This document shows, one piece after another, positions 32,996-40,973 of a stretch of 45,263 nt of DNA. This DNA is from Gemmatimonadota bacterium (lineage in GTDB: Bacteria; Gemmatimonadota; Gemmatimonadetes; Gemmatimonadales; GWC2-71-9): assembly GCA_020351775.1 (NCBI GenBank), contig CP070666.1, positions 2,671,047-2,716,309 on the forward strand. The letters run 5' to 3'. How positions within the stretch are numbered: the stretch's first letter is position 1; every line of letters starts with the position of its first letter. The notes below the pieces were generated by a model that saw only the letters and a program-made list of their open reading frames with translations, searched no databases and was not told where the DNA came from. The translations under genes and the position numbers were made by a program.

Positions 32996-33589
32996 ATGCG
33001 CGCCGCCATCACGATGCTCCTCGTTCTGAAGTTGCTGACACCCACAGCAGAAGTCTGGTGCCAACTACCAAACGCGCTGGGTCCAGGGGATCAGGTGAAG
33101 CTCTACCGCAGCGGCGTGCAACGGAACCTCTGGGATTGGCACGGACCCGATGTGAGGGGAACGGTCTTGGCCGTGACCTCGGATTCCTTAGCGCTGTTGA
33201 CGACCGCCGGCTCCACCGTGGTTGTGCCGCTCAGCACCATCGGCGGTGTCGCCATTAAAAGGGGACCGCGATCCAACTGGCGTAAGGGCGTGGCCGCTGG
33301 AGTCGTAATCGGAGCGGGTGCCGGTCTCGTCGCCGGGCTGATCGGCAACCTCGAGACGGACGGCTGCCAAACCGGATTGCTGCTGGAACCATCGCGAGAT
33401 TGCCAGGACACATGGGTTCCTGTGCTGGGAATGATGGGTCTCGGGGCACTCGGCGGTGGACTTCTGGGCACGGCCATTGGCTCGTTGATCAAGACCGACA
33501 GCTGGGAGGAGGTGTCACTCGAGCATCGTCCGGTGAGGTTCATTGCCGATCGCGGCCATCTCGCAGTCGCCGCGTCGGTCAACTTCTGA
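32996..33589 (+). CDS. Exported glycine-zipper-like protein, unknown function
   Basis: 197 residues. The signal peptide ends near EVWCQLP. A small beta domain (about 25-85) has PGDQVKLYRSG and VRGTVLAVTSDSLALLT, reminiscent of Sm-like or SH3-like strands. Two glycine-rich hydrophobic segments follow (GVAAGVVIGAGAGLVAGLIG and GMMGLGALGGGLLGTAIGSLI, about 97-116 and 145-165) in glycine-zipper style. Such segments can insert in or lie on a membrane. AAGGAGG at 32984-32990 is a strong ribosome-binding site, 5 nt before ATG 32996. No named family; a cell-envelope location is likely. Confidence 0.8.
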   Translation: MRAAITMLLVLKLLTPTAEVWCQLPNALGPGDQVKLYRSGVQRNLWDWHGPDVRGTVLAVTSDSLALLTTAGSTVVVPLSTIGGVAIKRGPRSNWRKGVAAGVVIGAGAGLVAGLIGNLETDGCQTGLLLEPSRDCQDTWVPVLGMMGLGALGGGLLGTAIGSLIKTDSWEEVSLEHRPVRFIADRGHLAVAASVNF

Positions 33590-33678
33590 GCAAACGATCG
33601 CAGGCCTGAGGGGGAGGTTGCGACGGAGTCGGATTGACCCTAAGGTTTCGGGTATCTTCGAACCACTGGGGCAACACG

Positions 33679-34014
33679 ATGAGACGTGAAGATCTGCGGA
33701 AGGGCGTAGATCAGATCCGCAAGGCACTGGACGCATTCGACGCGGGTCTGGGTGACCGCCCCGCCGAGGGAGTCCGGGACCTCGGTCTTGCGGTAGACGA
33801 CCTGCGCCGCAGCGTGTGGGCTGTGCTCACGACGCGCCACTCCGGCAACTACGAGGATTTCCTGGCGAGGATAAGGGTGCGCCGGGCGACCGAGTGTTGC
33901 GAGGAGGTGTTGGCGGATCTCCACGCCGAGACCGTAACGCGCGACACACTTGGACTGCCGGTGTTTCACGCTACGCTGCGTGAGCTCGTCAAACTTGGCG
34001 GAGGTCGGCAATGA
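33679..34014 (+). CDS. Small helical protein, first of a paralogous pair
   Basis: 111 residues, all predicted helical, no signal and no known motif. It aligns through its length with the protein encoded next: LRKALDAFDAGL against LRKALDDVEAQL, VDDLRRSVWAVL against LDGIRTNVIAFV, RVRRATECCEEVLADL against RLLRATQICQNVLTGL, FHATLRELVKLG against FQATISDVLERLG. The pair arose by duplication and is kept in overlapping order (ATGA at 34011-34014), suggesting a heteromeric complex. A Cys pair (ECCEE) lies in the central helix. The ATG at 33679 is preferred to TTG 33634, which would add an unlikely N-terminus. Confidence 0.8.
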   Translation: MRREDLRKGVDQIRKALDAFDAGLGDRPAEGVRDLGLAVDDLRRSVWAVLTTRHSGNYEDFLARIRVRRATECCEEVLADLHAETVTRDTLGLPVFHATLRELVKLGGGRQ

Positions 34015-34340
34015 GTGACCTCGCAAAAGTGACGGCGAGCCTGCGTAAAGCGCTCGACGACGTCGAGGCCCAGCTTACCAAGGGAGATCCTCCGGCAGGC
34101 GCGTTGGAGGATTTCAAGTCTGTGCTGGATGGCATCCGCACCAATGTCATCGCCTTCGTCAAGGCGGCGGACTCCGCCGACTACTTCGGGACTGTGAACT
34201 CGTTTCGCCTGCTGCGGGCCACTCAGATCTGCCAGAACGTGCTGACGGGTCTCGTGGACGGTACCATCAGTGCGAAAACACCCGGGTTCGAGAAGTTCCA
34301 GGCGACCATTTCCGATGTGTTGGAGCGCCTGGGGAAGTGA
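34011..34340 (+). CDS. Small helical protein, second of a paralogous pair
   Basis: 109 residues, helical, soluble. It shares the whole architecture of the upstream neighbour (see matching segments there), including the invariant RAT motif (LLRATQICQNVL) and an equivalent Cys in the central helix. The start overlaps the preceding stop by 4 nt. No family recognised; a four-helix bundle is plausible from the spacing of hydrophobic residues. Confidence 0.8.
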   Translation: MSDLAKVTASLRKALDDVEAQLTKGDPPAGALEDFKSVLDGIRTNVIAFVKAADSADYFGTVNSFRLLRATQICQNVLTGLVDGTISAKTPGFEKFQATISDVLERLGK

Positions 34341-34579
34341 GCGCAGAGTAGCACGGATCCTGAGGGCGTAGCGCTCCAGCGGAAGGCCGTGCTGTGTTGC
34401 ACATGCGCTACTCTTGCTACCTGCCGTACCACAGTGCAGCTTCACCCGCTATCGAACCAACGGGTCGTTTCCGCCCGCTGCCGGGTTAGCTGTTCCCCAC
34501 CAGATCACTGGCCCAGACCACGGCACGTATCCTGTATGAGATGGAGGAGACTGTGGCATTCATGCGTAGGGATATCGCC

Positions 34580-36661
34580 ATGTCTAGAACAGCCGGCCGT
34601 TTGGGCCTGATCACTCCGGTAGCTCTGCTCGGGATAGTGTTGGTGATCAGCTGCCTTGGTGATCCGTCGAGTCCCCGTCCCCGGACCGCGCATCTGGCGC
34701 TTGCCCCCGGCTTTGCCAGCGGCACCGCCGGCGTCGTCGAGATCGACTACGTGCGCGTGGTGTTTCAGCGCACCGTCGATTCCAGCGTCGTGCTCGATAC
34801 CACGGTGCAATTGCAGCCCAGCGACAGCATAGTAGATGTCACTCTCTCGGTCCCCCTCGAGGGGGAGCAAGAGACCTTCTGGGTTACCATCGAGTGCTAT
34901 TCGCCCACTGATGATCTCGTCTTCGTGGGTGGCCCGCTGGAGGTGACGGCCACCGCGTCGACCGATGTGGAGCCCGCCACTGTCCCTATCGAGATAGAGT
35001 ACGTCGGTGTCGGCTCGAACGCGGTGGCAGTGCGGATAATCGACCCAGAAGCAACGGTGCTCTTCGGCGACACTATCACGCTCACCGCGACGGCGCTAGA
35101 TGGTTGGGGCAGGTCGATAGCTGGCACGCCAATCAAGTGGGGTTCGCTCACCCCAGAAATCTCGCAGGTACCCGACGAGGCGGTAGGACTAGTGATCGCT
35201 GGCTCGCAGCGGGGGGTCGCGCAGATCGAGGCGCGGCTGTTCACGGGTCAAGCCGACACCGGGTTCGTGTTGGTGCAGCCGGCACCGAGTGAGGTGGTAG
35301 TCGTGTCGGGTGACAGTCAGAACGGTATCGTGGGTATGGCGCTATCCGAGCCGATCGTGGCGCGGGTGCTCGGGCAGGACGGTCTCCCGTATTCCGGAGT
35401 GACCGTCTTCTTCATGACGAGCGACGGGGGATCGTTCTCGCAGGAGTCAGCCGTGACGGACACGGAGGGCTTGGTATCGACAACCTGGATACTGGGTTCG
35501 CCTCAAGGAGAGCAGACGGCCGTTGCTACCCTAGCCGGCGTCGGCAGCCCACAGACCACGTTCACGGCCACGGCAGGCCTGCCGATTCTGGCGCCGGTGT
35601 CGGGAGACAATCAATTGGGCATTGCAGGCGAGCCCCTGGCCCAGCCGCTGGTGGTTGGGGTGACGATGGCTGACGGGGCTGGTATCCCGGGCCTGAGGGT
35701 CGACTTCAGCACGCCCGACGGCGGCTCGTTCGGGCAGCCGGCGGCGATCACCGACGCCGTGGGCCACGCATCGACCACCTGGACGCTAGGCCCGTCCTGG
35801 GGAGTCCAGACCGCAACGGCCACCCTCGCGGGTTTCGGCAATCCTCAGGTCAGCTTCGCGGCCACGGCCGATTCCGGCAGGGTTGCGACCGGCAACGTGC
35901 TAGTGCTGTCCAACCGCAATCTGGGAGGTGTCATGGACTACTTCCCAGAGTACATGCCGGGGTTCACGTTCGACTCGATGAACGTCTTGTCCCAGACTCC
36001 CACCCTGGCGTTTCTCAACCAGTTCCCTGTGGTGTTGCTGTTCGAGGACGGTTTGTTCGCCAACGCGACTAACGTGGGTGACTCGGTCGCGGCCTACGTC
36101 CAGGCGGGTGGTAACCTGGTGCTCGGGACCTTCTACTGGCAGGATCGCAGCGACAACCCGCGGTACAACAACGAGAACGGTTGGGGCGCGCTGGAACAGA
36201 TCGATCCGTTCACCGCGCCCTACGGCTCGGAATACCGCTACGACAGTCTGGACGTCAGCTCGATAGTGGCCCACCCGCTTACGCAAGGGGTGAACTCGTT
36301 GTGGGTGAACAGTTACCATGGCGGGGTCGACGCCAAGCCCGGTACTACGGTGCTGGCGCGGTGGTCCGACTACTGTACCGGGTGCGACCCCGCTGCAGGC
36401 ACACCGCTCATCGGTTACCGGATCGAGGCCAACGGCCAGCGGATTGTGGGCGTCACGGTCTACCCGGCATATCCCTACTATGGTGGTTTCGGCGGCGATT
36501 TCTATCGGCTGTGGGAGAACGCTCTCGGTTGGGCGATTGCCGCCAACCCGGAAGCAGCATCCGCATCGCTGACCCAGCCCCTGCTGCGCTCGCACCCGGC
36601 ACCGGCGGATACGACGGCGGCTAACCCGCGGGGCGGGACCGGGCAGCCCGGGGGAATGTGA
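34580..36661 (+). CDS. Large surface lipoprotein with Ig-like repeats and a C-terminal amidotransferase-like fold
   Basis: 693 residues from ATG 34580 (AGGGA 7 nt upstream); in-frame ATGs at 34541 and 34562 are alternatives. The lipobox is LVISC (Cys25). An N-terminal beta domain reaches about 140, followed by a Big_2-like unit (about 150-230). Two tandem Big_1-like Ig domains follow (about 235-335 and 335-440). Each opens with the VVVSGDSQNGIVG/APVSGDNQLGIAG pattern and ends in TATLAGxGxPQxxFxATA. The last 240 residues (GNVLVLSNRN...) resemble a ThuA/class-I glutamine-amidotransferase-like Rossmann region with GGNLVLGTFYW and a Tyr-rich C-terminus. Likely exposed on the cell surface in adhesion or polysaccharide binding; not proven. 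Confidence 0.8.
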   Translation: MSRTAGRLGLITPVALLGIVLVISCLGDPSSPRPRTAHLALAPGFASGTAGVVEIDYVRVVFQRTVDSSVVLDTTVQLQPSDSIVDVTLSVPLEGEQETFWVTIECYSPTDDLVFVGGPLEVTATASTDVEPATVPIEIEYVGVGSNAVAVRIIDPEATVLFGDTITLTATALDGWGRSIAGTPIKWGSLTPEISQVPDEAVGLVIAGSQRGVAQIEARLFTGQADTGFVLVQPAPSEVVVVSGDSQNGIVGMALSEPIVARVLGQDGLPYSGVTVFFMTSDGGSFSQESAVTDTEGLVSTTWILGSPQGEQTAVATLAGVGSPQTTFTATAGLPILAPVSGDNQLGIAGEPLAQPLVVGVTMADGAGIPGLRVDFSTPDGGSFGQPAAITDAVGHASTTWTLGPSWGVQTATATLAGFGNPQVSFAATADSGRVATGNVLVLSNRNLGGVMDYFPEYMPGFTFDSMNVLSQTPTLAFLNQFPVVLLFEDGLFANATNVGDSVAAYVQAGGNLVLGTFYWQDRSDNPRYNNENGWGALEQIDPFTAPYGSEYRYDSLDVSSIVAHPLTQGVNSLWVNSYHGGVDAKPGTTVLARWSDYCTGCDPAAGTPLIGYRIEANGQRIVGVTVYPAYPYYGGFGGDFYRLWENALGWAIAANPEAASASLTQPLLRSHPAPADTTAANPRGGTGQPGGM

Positions 36662-36742
36662 GGGACCGGCGAGCCGGGGCGGGGAGCGCGGAGCAGGACG
36701 CGGTGGTCGGGATACCGGGAAGCCGGGACACCGGGAAACCGA
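36662..36742 (+). repeat. Intergenic A-B composite repeat, copy 12
   Basis: A short A module (GGGGAGC, GCGGAGC) at 36680-36700 is followed by the cleanest B module of the window at 36711-36742: CGGGATAC phase, i.e. 8-bp units CCGGGAAG, CCGGGACA, CCGGGAAA, CCG. It runs to within 4 bp of the ATG at 36746. Confidence 0.8.
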
Positions 36743-36745
36743 GCA

Positions 36746-37009
36746 ATGATCGACGTGCAGAGAATCGATAGCGCCGAGTTCGAGGTCACTGTGGTGAAGC
36801 GGGTTACCACGCGGCACCAGGTCACCTTGAATCCTTCCTACTACAACAGGCTCACGAAGGGTGAGGTCCCCGAGGAAATGCTGGTACGCAAGTCGCTCGA
36901 GTTCCTGCTCGAGCGCGAGCCGAACACCAGCATCTTGCGGCGCTTCGATCTGTCGGTGATCGGTGACTACTTCCCCGAGTACGAGCGGCGCATCCGACAG
37001 ATGCTGTGA
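36746..37009 (+). CDS. Small conserved-looking protein of unknown function
   Basis: 87 residues with alternating strand and helix (VTVVKRVTTRHQVTLNPSYYNRL, then LVRKSLEFLLERE, then SVIGDYFPEYERRI). No signal or membrane segment. The ATG follows the repeat directly; its only purine run is the GGGAAACCG of the last B unit, so initiation may use that or be leaderless. The frame and amino acid composition look like a genuine protein, but the family cannot be named. Confidence 0.7.
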   Translation: MIDVQRIDSAEFEVTVVKRVTTRHQVTLNPSYYNRLTKGEVPEEMLVRKSLEFLLEREPNTSILRRFDLSVIGDYFPEYERRIRQML

Positions 37010-37173
37010 CGGCGGTGGGAGGTATTGGACGCGACCGCCCCAGTGGATCCTCGTTCCACTTGCGGCGGCGTCCAAATCGTGCTAATCTCTCCCGCCCTTC
37101 GCCCTGTGCTGCGGCACGAAACTTGATCCGTTGGTTTGGGCGAAGCCCCAAAAACCTTGTCCAAGTTGGTGGC

Positions 37174-37365
37174 ATGCCTGAACCGTCACAGATGGTCCGG
37201 TGCAGACAATGTGAGATGCTGACAGCCACGCCACGGCACGGGCTGTGTATTTCCTGCTATGAGAACAGCTTGGTGTTCAGGGCGATCCGGTCGACCATAA
37301 AGAGGGCGAAACCCGCTGTCTGGCGCGAGCGGGCGACTCCCGATACCGCACAAGCCAACGACTGA
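37174..37365 (+). CDS. Very small four-cysteine zinc-ribbon-like protein
   Basis: 63 residues starting at ATG 37174. Two CxxC pairs (CRQCEM and CISCYEN, 13 residues apart) form a plausible treble-clef or ribbon site, followed by a basic helix (RSTIKRAKPAVWRERA). A longer frame opens at 37006, but its N-terminus is Arg/Pro-rich and without protein character. GGTGG lies just upstream. Supported mainly by the cysteine pattern; could be spurious. Confidence 0.5.
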   Translation: MPEPSQMVRCRQCEMLTATPRHGLCISCYENSLVFRAIRSTIKRAKPAVWRERATPDTAQAND

Positions 37366-37419
37366 TCAGCAGCATCCCACAACACTGTTGCGCTGGCGTC
37401 ACTGCTGAGATCCGGTGCG

Positions 37420-37436
37420 CCCGCCGTAACGGCGGG
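37420..37436. terminator. GC-rich hairpin after the zinc-ribbon gene
   Basis: CCCGCCGT (37420-37427) and ACGGCGGG (37429-37436) form a tight palindrome, effectively a 6-bp GC stem with a 5-nt loop. It lies in the 250-bp gap before the next small gene. There is no T tract, so the terminator role is weakly supported. Confidence 0.35.
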
Positions 37437-37615
37437 TGACACGGACCTGCGTCGGACTCCCGTCCTCCCCTTGCCAACTCGGATCAAACAGCTCAATTAG
37501 CCCTCGCAGCGACATCCGGCTCCGATGATATTCCGGGTCGCAGCGGCGTGATGCCGTGACGGCAATCATCGGCGCCAGGAACGGAATCGAACATTCCCCA
37601 TCCCGGGAGTTGCCA

Positions 37616-37843
37616 ATGGAGTCACTCGTTTCGCATATCGTAGTCGGATTCGTTGGTGCCGCCGTCGTGTGGTTCCTCGACCGACCCGTGCGGCGTCAGT
37701 TCCGCCTACTGATGGAAGCAATCGACGAAGGGAAACAGGAAGGCAAGGACTGGCGTTTCGTGCGCGATACCGCGGGCCGACCTAGGGGGATCCGCATCAT
37801 GTACGGCGCATCGGCACCGACGGATAAACCCGGATCGGTTTAG
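37616..37843 (+). CDS. Small single-helix membrane protein
   Basis: 75 residues from ATG 37616, with GGGAG (37605-37609) 6 nt upstream. One membrane helix (about 5-22, HIVVGFVGAAVVWFL) is followed by a basic cytoplasmic tail (RPVRRQFRLLMEAIDEGKQEGKDWRF split over two helices). No family recognised. An upstream in-frame ATG at 37556 lacks a ribosome-binding site. Confidence 0.65.
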   Translation: MESLVSHIVVGFVGAAVVWFLDRPVRRQFRLLMEAIDEGKQEGKDWRFVRDTAGRPRGIRIMYGASAPTDKPGSV

Positions 37844-37849
37844 AGTCCG

Positions 37850-37950
37850 TAGTGTGGGGGAGTAGGGAGCGGGGAGCGGAAGAATTCCGCCGGGCGAACG
37901 CGACTGCCGGGATACCGGGACACCTGGATTCCGGGATTCCGGGCCACCGT
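37850..37950 (+). repeat. Intergenic A-B composite repeat, copy 13
   Basis: Module A at 37856-37880 (GGGGGAG, TAGGGAG, CGGGGAG phase; i.e. GGGAGTA and GGGAGCG units) precedes a clean B module at 37910-37950: CCGGGATA, CCGGGACA, CCTGGATT, CCGGGATT, CCGGGCCA. It points toward the gene starting at 37970. Confidence 0.8.
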
Positions 37951-37969
37951 CCCAACGAGGAGTGCCGAC

Positions 37970-38464
37970 ATGCCTGAAAGCGACGAGGGCTCGGGACCGC
38001 CGCTGCTACAGCCCGTCGACGTCGACCGCTGGAAATCGCACGTGCGGGGCAAGACGCTGCGGGAGTTCATTCGCTACAAAATGTCGCGGCAGACCGCGGC
38101 CGACCGCGAGGTCGCCCTGCACGGCATGCTGGAGGAACTGCCGGCGGAATCGCGGGTGGATCTGATCGCTCAGGCCGAGACCCTGAAGCTGCTCGCCCAT
38201 ACACGGGATTTCTGGGAGCGAGATTGTGCCGATTTCTATGAGTCAATCGTGCACGAGGTGGAACCCAGAATGACAGAGCGGGGGATCGCTCCCGACGAAG
38301 AGGACCTGTTCAACGCGTTCGAGTTCATCTGCCTGGCGCTGTCGCGCTCCGTAGACACGAACCCCGGCATAAGAGGGGCGGCTCGTATCATCCATGTCGT
38401 TCGACTGGGGTGGCTCGTTGTCGCCGCCATCGTCGTGGTCATCCTGTTCCTGATTCTCGTGTAG
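37970..38464 (+). CDS. Tail-anchored membrane protein of unknown function
   Basis: 164 residues. A soluble, charged helical body (about 1-135, with LREFIRYKMSRQTAADREVAL and FWERDCADFYESIVHEVE) is followed by one C-terminal membrane helix (about 143-163, GWLVVAAIVVVILFLILV) that ends the protein. The soluble part should therefore face the cytoplasm. GAGGAG lies upstream of the ATG. No family recognised, but the protein character is clear. Confidence 0.75.
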   Translation: MPESDEGSGPPLLQPVDVDRWKSHVRGKTLREFIRYKMSRQTAADREVALHGMLEELPAESRVDLIAQAETLKLLAHTRDFWERDCADFYESIVHEVEPRMTERGIAPDEEDLFNAFEFICLALSRSVDTNPGIRGAARIIHVVRLGWLVVAAIVVVILFLILV

Positions 38465-38561
38465 CGCCGCTATCTACTTTCAGCCACGGGCACCCTTCGT
38501 TCAGGCAAACTCGGACCTCACCAAGCGGGCCGCACCCCAGCTAGCTCGGCGCGTCCCAAGA

Positions 38562-38570
38562 ACGTATCCT
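38562..38570 (+). promoter_or_regulatory. Possible -10 box ACGTATCCT
   Basis: The same nonamer ACGTATCCT occurs here, 32 bp before the kinase start, and at 34525-34533 before the Ig-repeat lipoprotein. It resembles an extended -10 element. No matching -35 is clear. Confidence 0.3.
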
Positions 38571-38601
38571 AGGTACATCTCCAATAGAGGAATGCGGCGC
38601 A

Positions 38602-40878
38602 GTGTCCGACCCCCTCGAGCAGCTCAAGGCGGCACTCTCCGAGCGCTACGCGATCGAGCGCGAATTGGGTCGCGGCGGGATGGCGGTCGTGTACCTGGCA
38701 GAAGATCGCAAACACGATCGCCCGATCGCGCTCAAGGTCCTTCGTCCCGAGCTGGCTGCTTCGCTGGGAGTCGACCGGTTCCTGCGGGAGATCCAGATCG
38801 TGGCCAGGCTCAACCATCCGAACATCCTGCCGTTGTATGACTCGGGAGCGGCGGAGGGCCTCCTCTACTATGTCATGCCGTTCGTAACCGGCGAATCTCT
38901 CCGCGCGCGACTGAACCGCGAGAGACAGCTCGCCATCGCGGACGCACTGCAGATCACTGGCGAGATATCCGATGCCCTGGACTATGCGCACTCTCTCGGC
39001 ATTGTGCATCGCGACATCAAACCGGAGAACGTGCTGTTCCAGGCCGGGCATGCCGTGGTTTCCGACTTCGGGATTGCGCGGGCGGTGTCGGCGGCCGGAG
39101 GCGAGCGGCTTACCCAGACCGGCCTGGCCATCGGCACGCCCGCCTACATGTCTCCCGAACAGGCTACCGGCGATCGTGACATCGATGGCAGGAGCGATAT
39201 CTACAGCCTTGGCTGTTTGCTGTACGAAATGCTGGCTGGCGATCCCCCGTTCGCCGCGTCTACGGCGCAGGCCATGCTGGTGCGCAAGGCGGTCGACCGT
39301 CCGCCGGCGATCTCGACCGTGCGCGATACGGTCCCCCGCCACGTGGAAGCGGCGCTCGCCACAGCGTTGGCCCGAGTGCCGGGAGATCGATTCGCCACCG
39401 CCCTCGACTTCGCGGCAGCCCTCTCGCAGCCGAGCGATGCCGCGATGCCGGGCGCCGACAGGTCCGCCATTGCCGTGCTCCCGTTCGCCAATATGAGTGC
39501 CGATCCTGAGAACGAGTACTTCAGTGACGGAATCACGGAGGAGGTGATCAACGCCGTCGCCGGGATTCCAGACGTGCGAGTCACGGCGCGGACTTCGGCA
39601 TTCCAGTTCAAGGGCAAGGAGTACGACGTCAGGGAAATCGGTCGCCAGCTGAACGTGGGGTCCGTACTGGAGGGGAGTGTGAGGAAGGCGGGCAACAAGG
39701 TTCGCGTGACAGCCCAGCTCATCGATGTCGCCGACGGATATCGCCTTTGGTCCGAACGGTTCGACCGCGATCTGGAGGACGTGTTCGCTATTCAAGACGA
39801 GATCTCGCTGGCAATCGCCGAACGGCTGAAGCGCGAGTTCGTTCCGAGCGGGCCACCTGCTGCAACGGTTCCGGCGGCACGCCGGCCCAATCCCGCGGCC
39901 TACGACGCCTACCTGCGGGGCCGCTATCACCGGCGACAGATGTTCGGAGGTGGCGCGGCTGCGGGAGAGGCGTCTGCCAGCTACCGCGAAGCGATAGCAC
40001 TCGATCCGAACTTTGCCCTGGCACACAGCGCGCTGGCTGAGTTGCACATCGTGCTGGCCCTTGGTTTTGCGATCCAGCCGAGTCGTGGGTTGATGCCCAA
40101 GGCCAAGGAGGCGGCTGCCACAGCCCTGTCGCTGGACCCAAACCTGGCCGAGGCGCAGTTGGCACAGGCGCTCGTGGCCATGTACTACGACTGGGACTAT
40201 CAGACTGCCAAGGCCGGGATCGATCGCGCCCTTGAGATCAACCCGAACTTCGTCGACGCCCATTTCTGGGCCGAGTTCTACTATACCTACGTGGAACGGG
40301 ACTTCGAGCAAGCAGTAGCCGCAAACCGACGCGCGAATGAACTCGATCCGCTCGACCTCAACATCACGTCTCGTCTGGGCCAGGTCCTGCTGCTGTTCGA
40401 TCGGGTGGACGAGGCCATCGTGCAGCTCGAGAAGATCCTGCAGACCGATCCCGATCACATGGTGGCACACTTGGAGCTGGCGGATGCCCTACGCCACAAA
40501 GGTGACTTCCAAGATGCCACGGCTGAGGCCGAACGCGCCATAGAATTGTCAGGAGGCATGATGGCACCGCTCGGAGTCTCAGTCATCATGTTTGTGACGG
40601 CAGGGCAGATGGCTAGGGCGCGGGAGGTCGTCCAGCAGCTAGACGAGCGGGCGCAGTGCGACTACGTGTATCCCTTCTGGCTTGCAGTGGCGCATGCGGC
40701 TGTGGGCGAGATGGATCGCGCCTTCGAGCATCTCGCCGAGGCGCAGCGAGATCGCGATCCCAATCTGCTGTACCTTTCAGCGGTGCCGCGGGTGATCGGA
40801 TGGCAGGCTGATGAGCGATTCAAACGCGTGCTCTGGGAGATCGGTTTGGGCCACCTGGAGGGTCAGTTGCGGGGCTAA
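38602..40878 (+). CDS. Ser/Thr protein kinase with FlgO/TolB-like and TPR domains
   Basis: 758 residues, GTG start. The kinase domain (1-270) is complete: GRGGMAVVYLA loop, Lys45, HRDIKPEN (Asp138), SDFGIAR (Asp155) and GTPAYMSPEQATG. Residues about 287-410 form a FlgO/TolB-amino-terminal-like domain (AVLPFANMSADPENEYFSDG, SVLEGSVRKAGNKVRVTAQL, LWSERFDRDLEDVFAIQDEI). The remainder carries about seven TPR units (ALDPNFALAHSALAEL, SLDPNLAEAQLAQALV and others). No membrane helix separates kinase and FlgO parts, whereas many relatives have one, so this copy appears cytosolic. Likely a signalling kinase whose TPR region recruits substrates; targets unknown. This architecture is very common in Gemmatimonadota. 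Confidence 0.95.
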   Translation: MSDPLEQLKAALSERYAIERELGRGGMAVVYLAEDRKHDRPIALKVLRPELAASLGVDRFLREIQIVARLNHPNILPLYDSGAAEGLLYYVMPFVTGESLRARLNRERQLAIADALQITGEISDALDYAHSLGIVHRDIKPENVLFQAGHAVVSDFGIARAVSAAGGERLTQTGLAIGTPAYMSPEQATGDRDIDGRSDIYSLGCLLYEMLAGDPPFAASTAQAMLVRKAVDRPPAISTVRDTVPRHVEAALATALARVPGDRFATALDFAAALSQPSDAAMPGADRSAIAVLPFANMSADPENEYFSDGITEEVINAVAGIPDVRVTARTSAFQFKGKEYDVREIGRQLNVGSVLEGSVRKAGNKVRVTAQLIDVADGYRLWSERFDRDLEDVFAIQDEISLAIAERLKREFVPSGPPAATVPAARRPNPAAYDAYLRGRYHRRQMFGGGAAAGEASASYREAIALDPNFALAHSALAELHIVLALGFAIQPSRGLMPKAKEAAATALSLDPNLAEAQLAQALVAMYYDWDYQTAKAGIDRALEINPNFVDAHFWAEFYYTYVERDFEQAVAANRRANELDPLDLNITSRLGQVLLLFDRVDEAIVQLEKILQTDPDHMVAHLELADALRHKGDFQDATAEAERAIELSGGMMAPLGVSVIMFVTAGQMARAREVVQQLDERAQCDYVYPFWLAVAHAAVGEMDRAFEHLAEAQRDRDPNLLYLSAVPRVIGWQADERFKRVLWEIGLGHLEGQLRG

Positions 40879-40973
40879 CGCGCGCCATCACGTCACAAAA
40901 GTCCCAGGGGCGGTACTGTGCCGCGGCTGCTACCGTCGCTCCTACCAGACCATCTGACATCTGTGAGTGGCCC

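Noticed and set aside
35900-37075. 391-codon minus-strand frame across the end of the Ig-repeat lipoprotein
   Set aside because: It runs through a repeat element and two plus-strand genes, and its product is low-complexity Arg/Pro/Gly sequence.
38569-40470. 633-codon open frame antisense to the kinase-FlgO-TPR gene
   Set aside because: It is a mirror frame of a high-GC gene with complete kinase motifs. Its translation has no domain, and His/Arg/Gly-rich composition typical of shadows.
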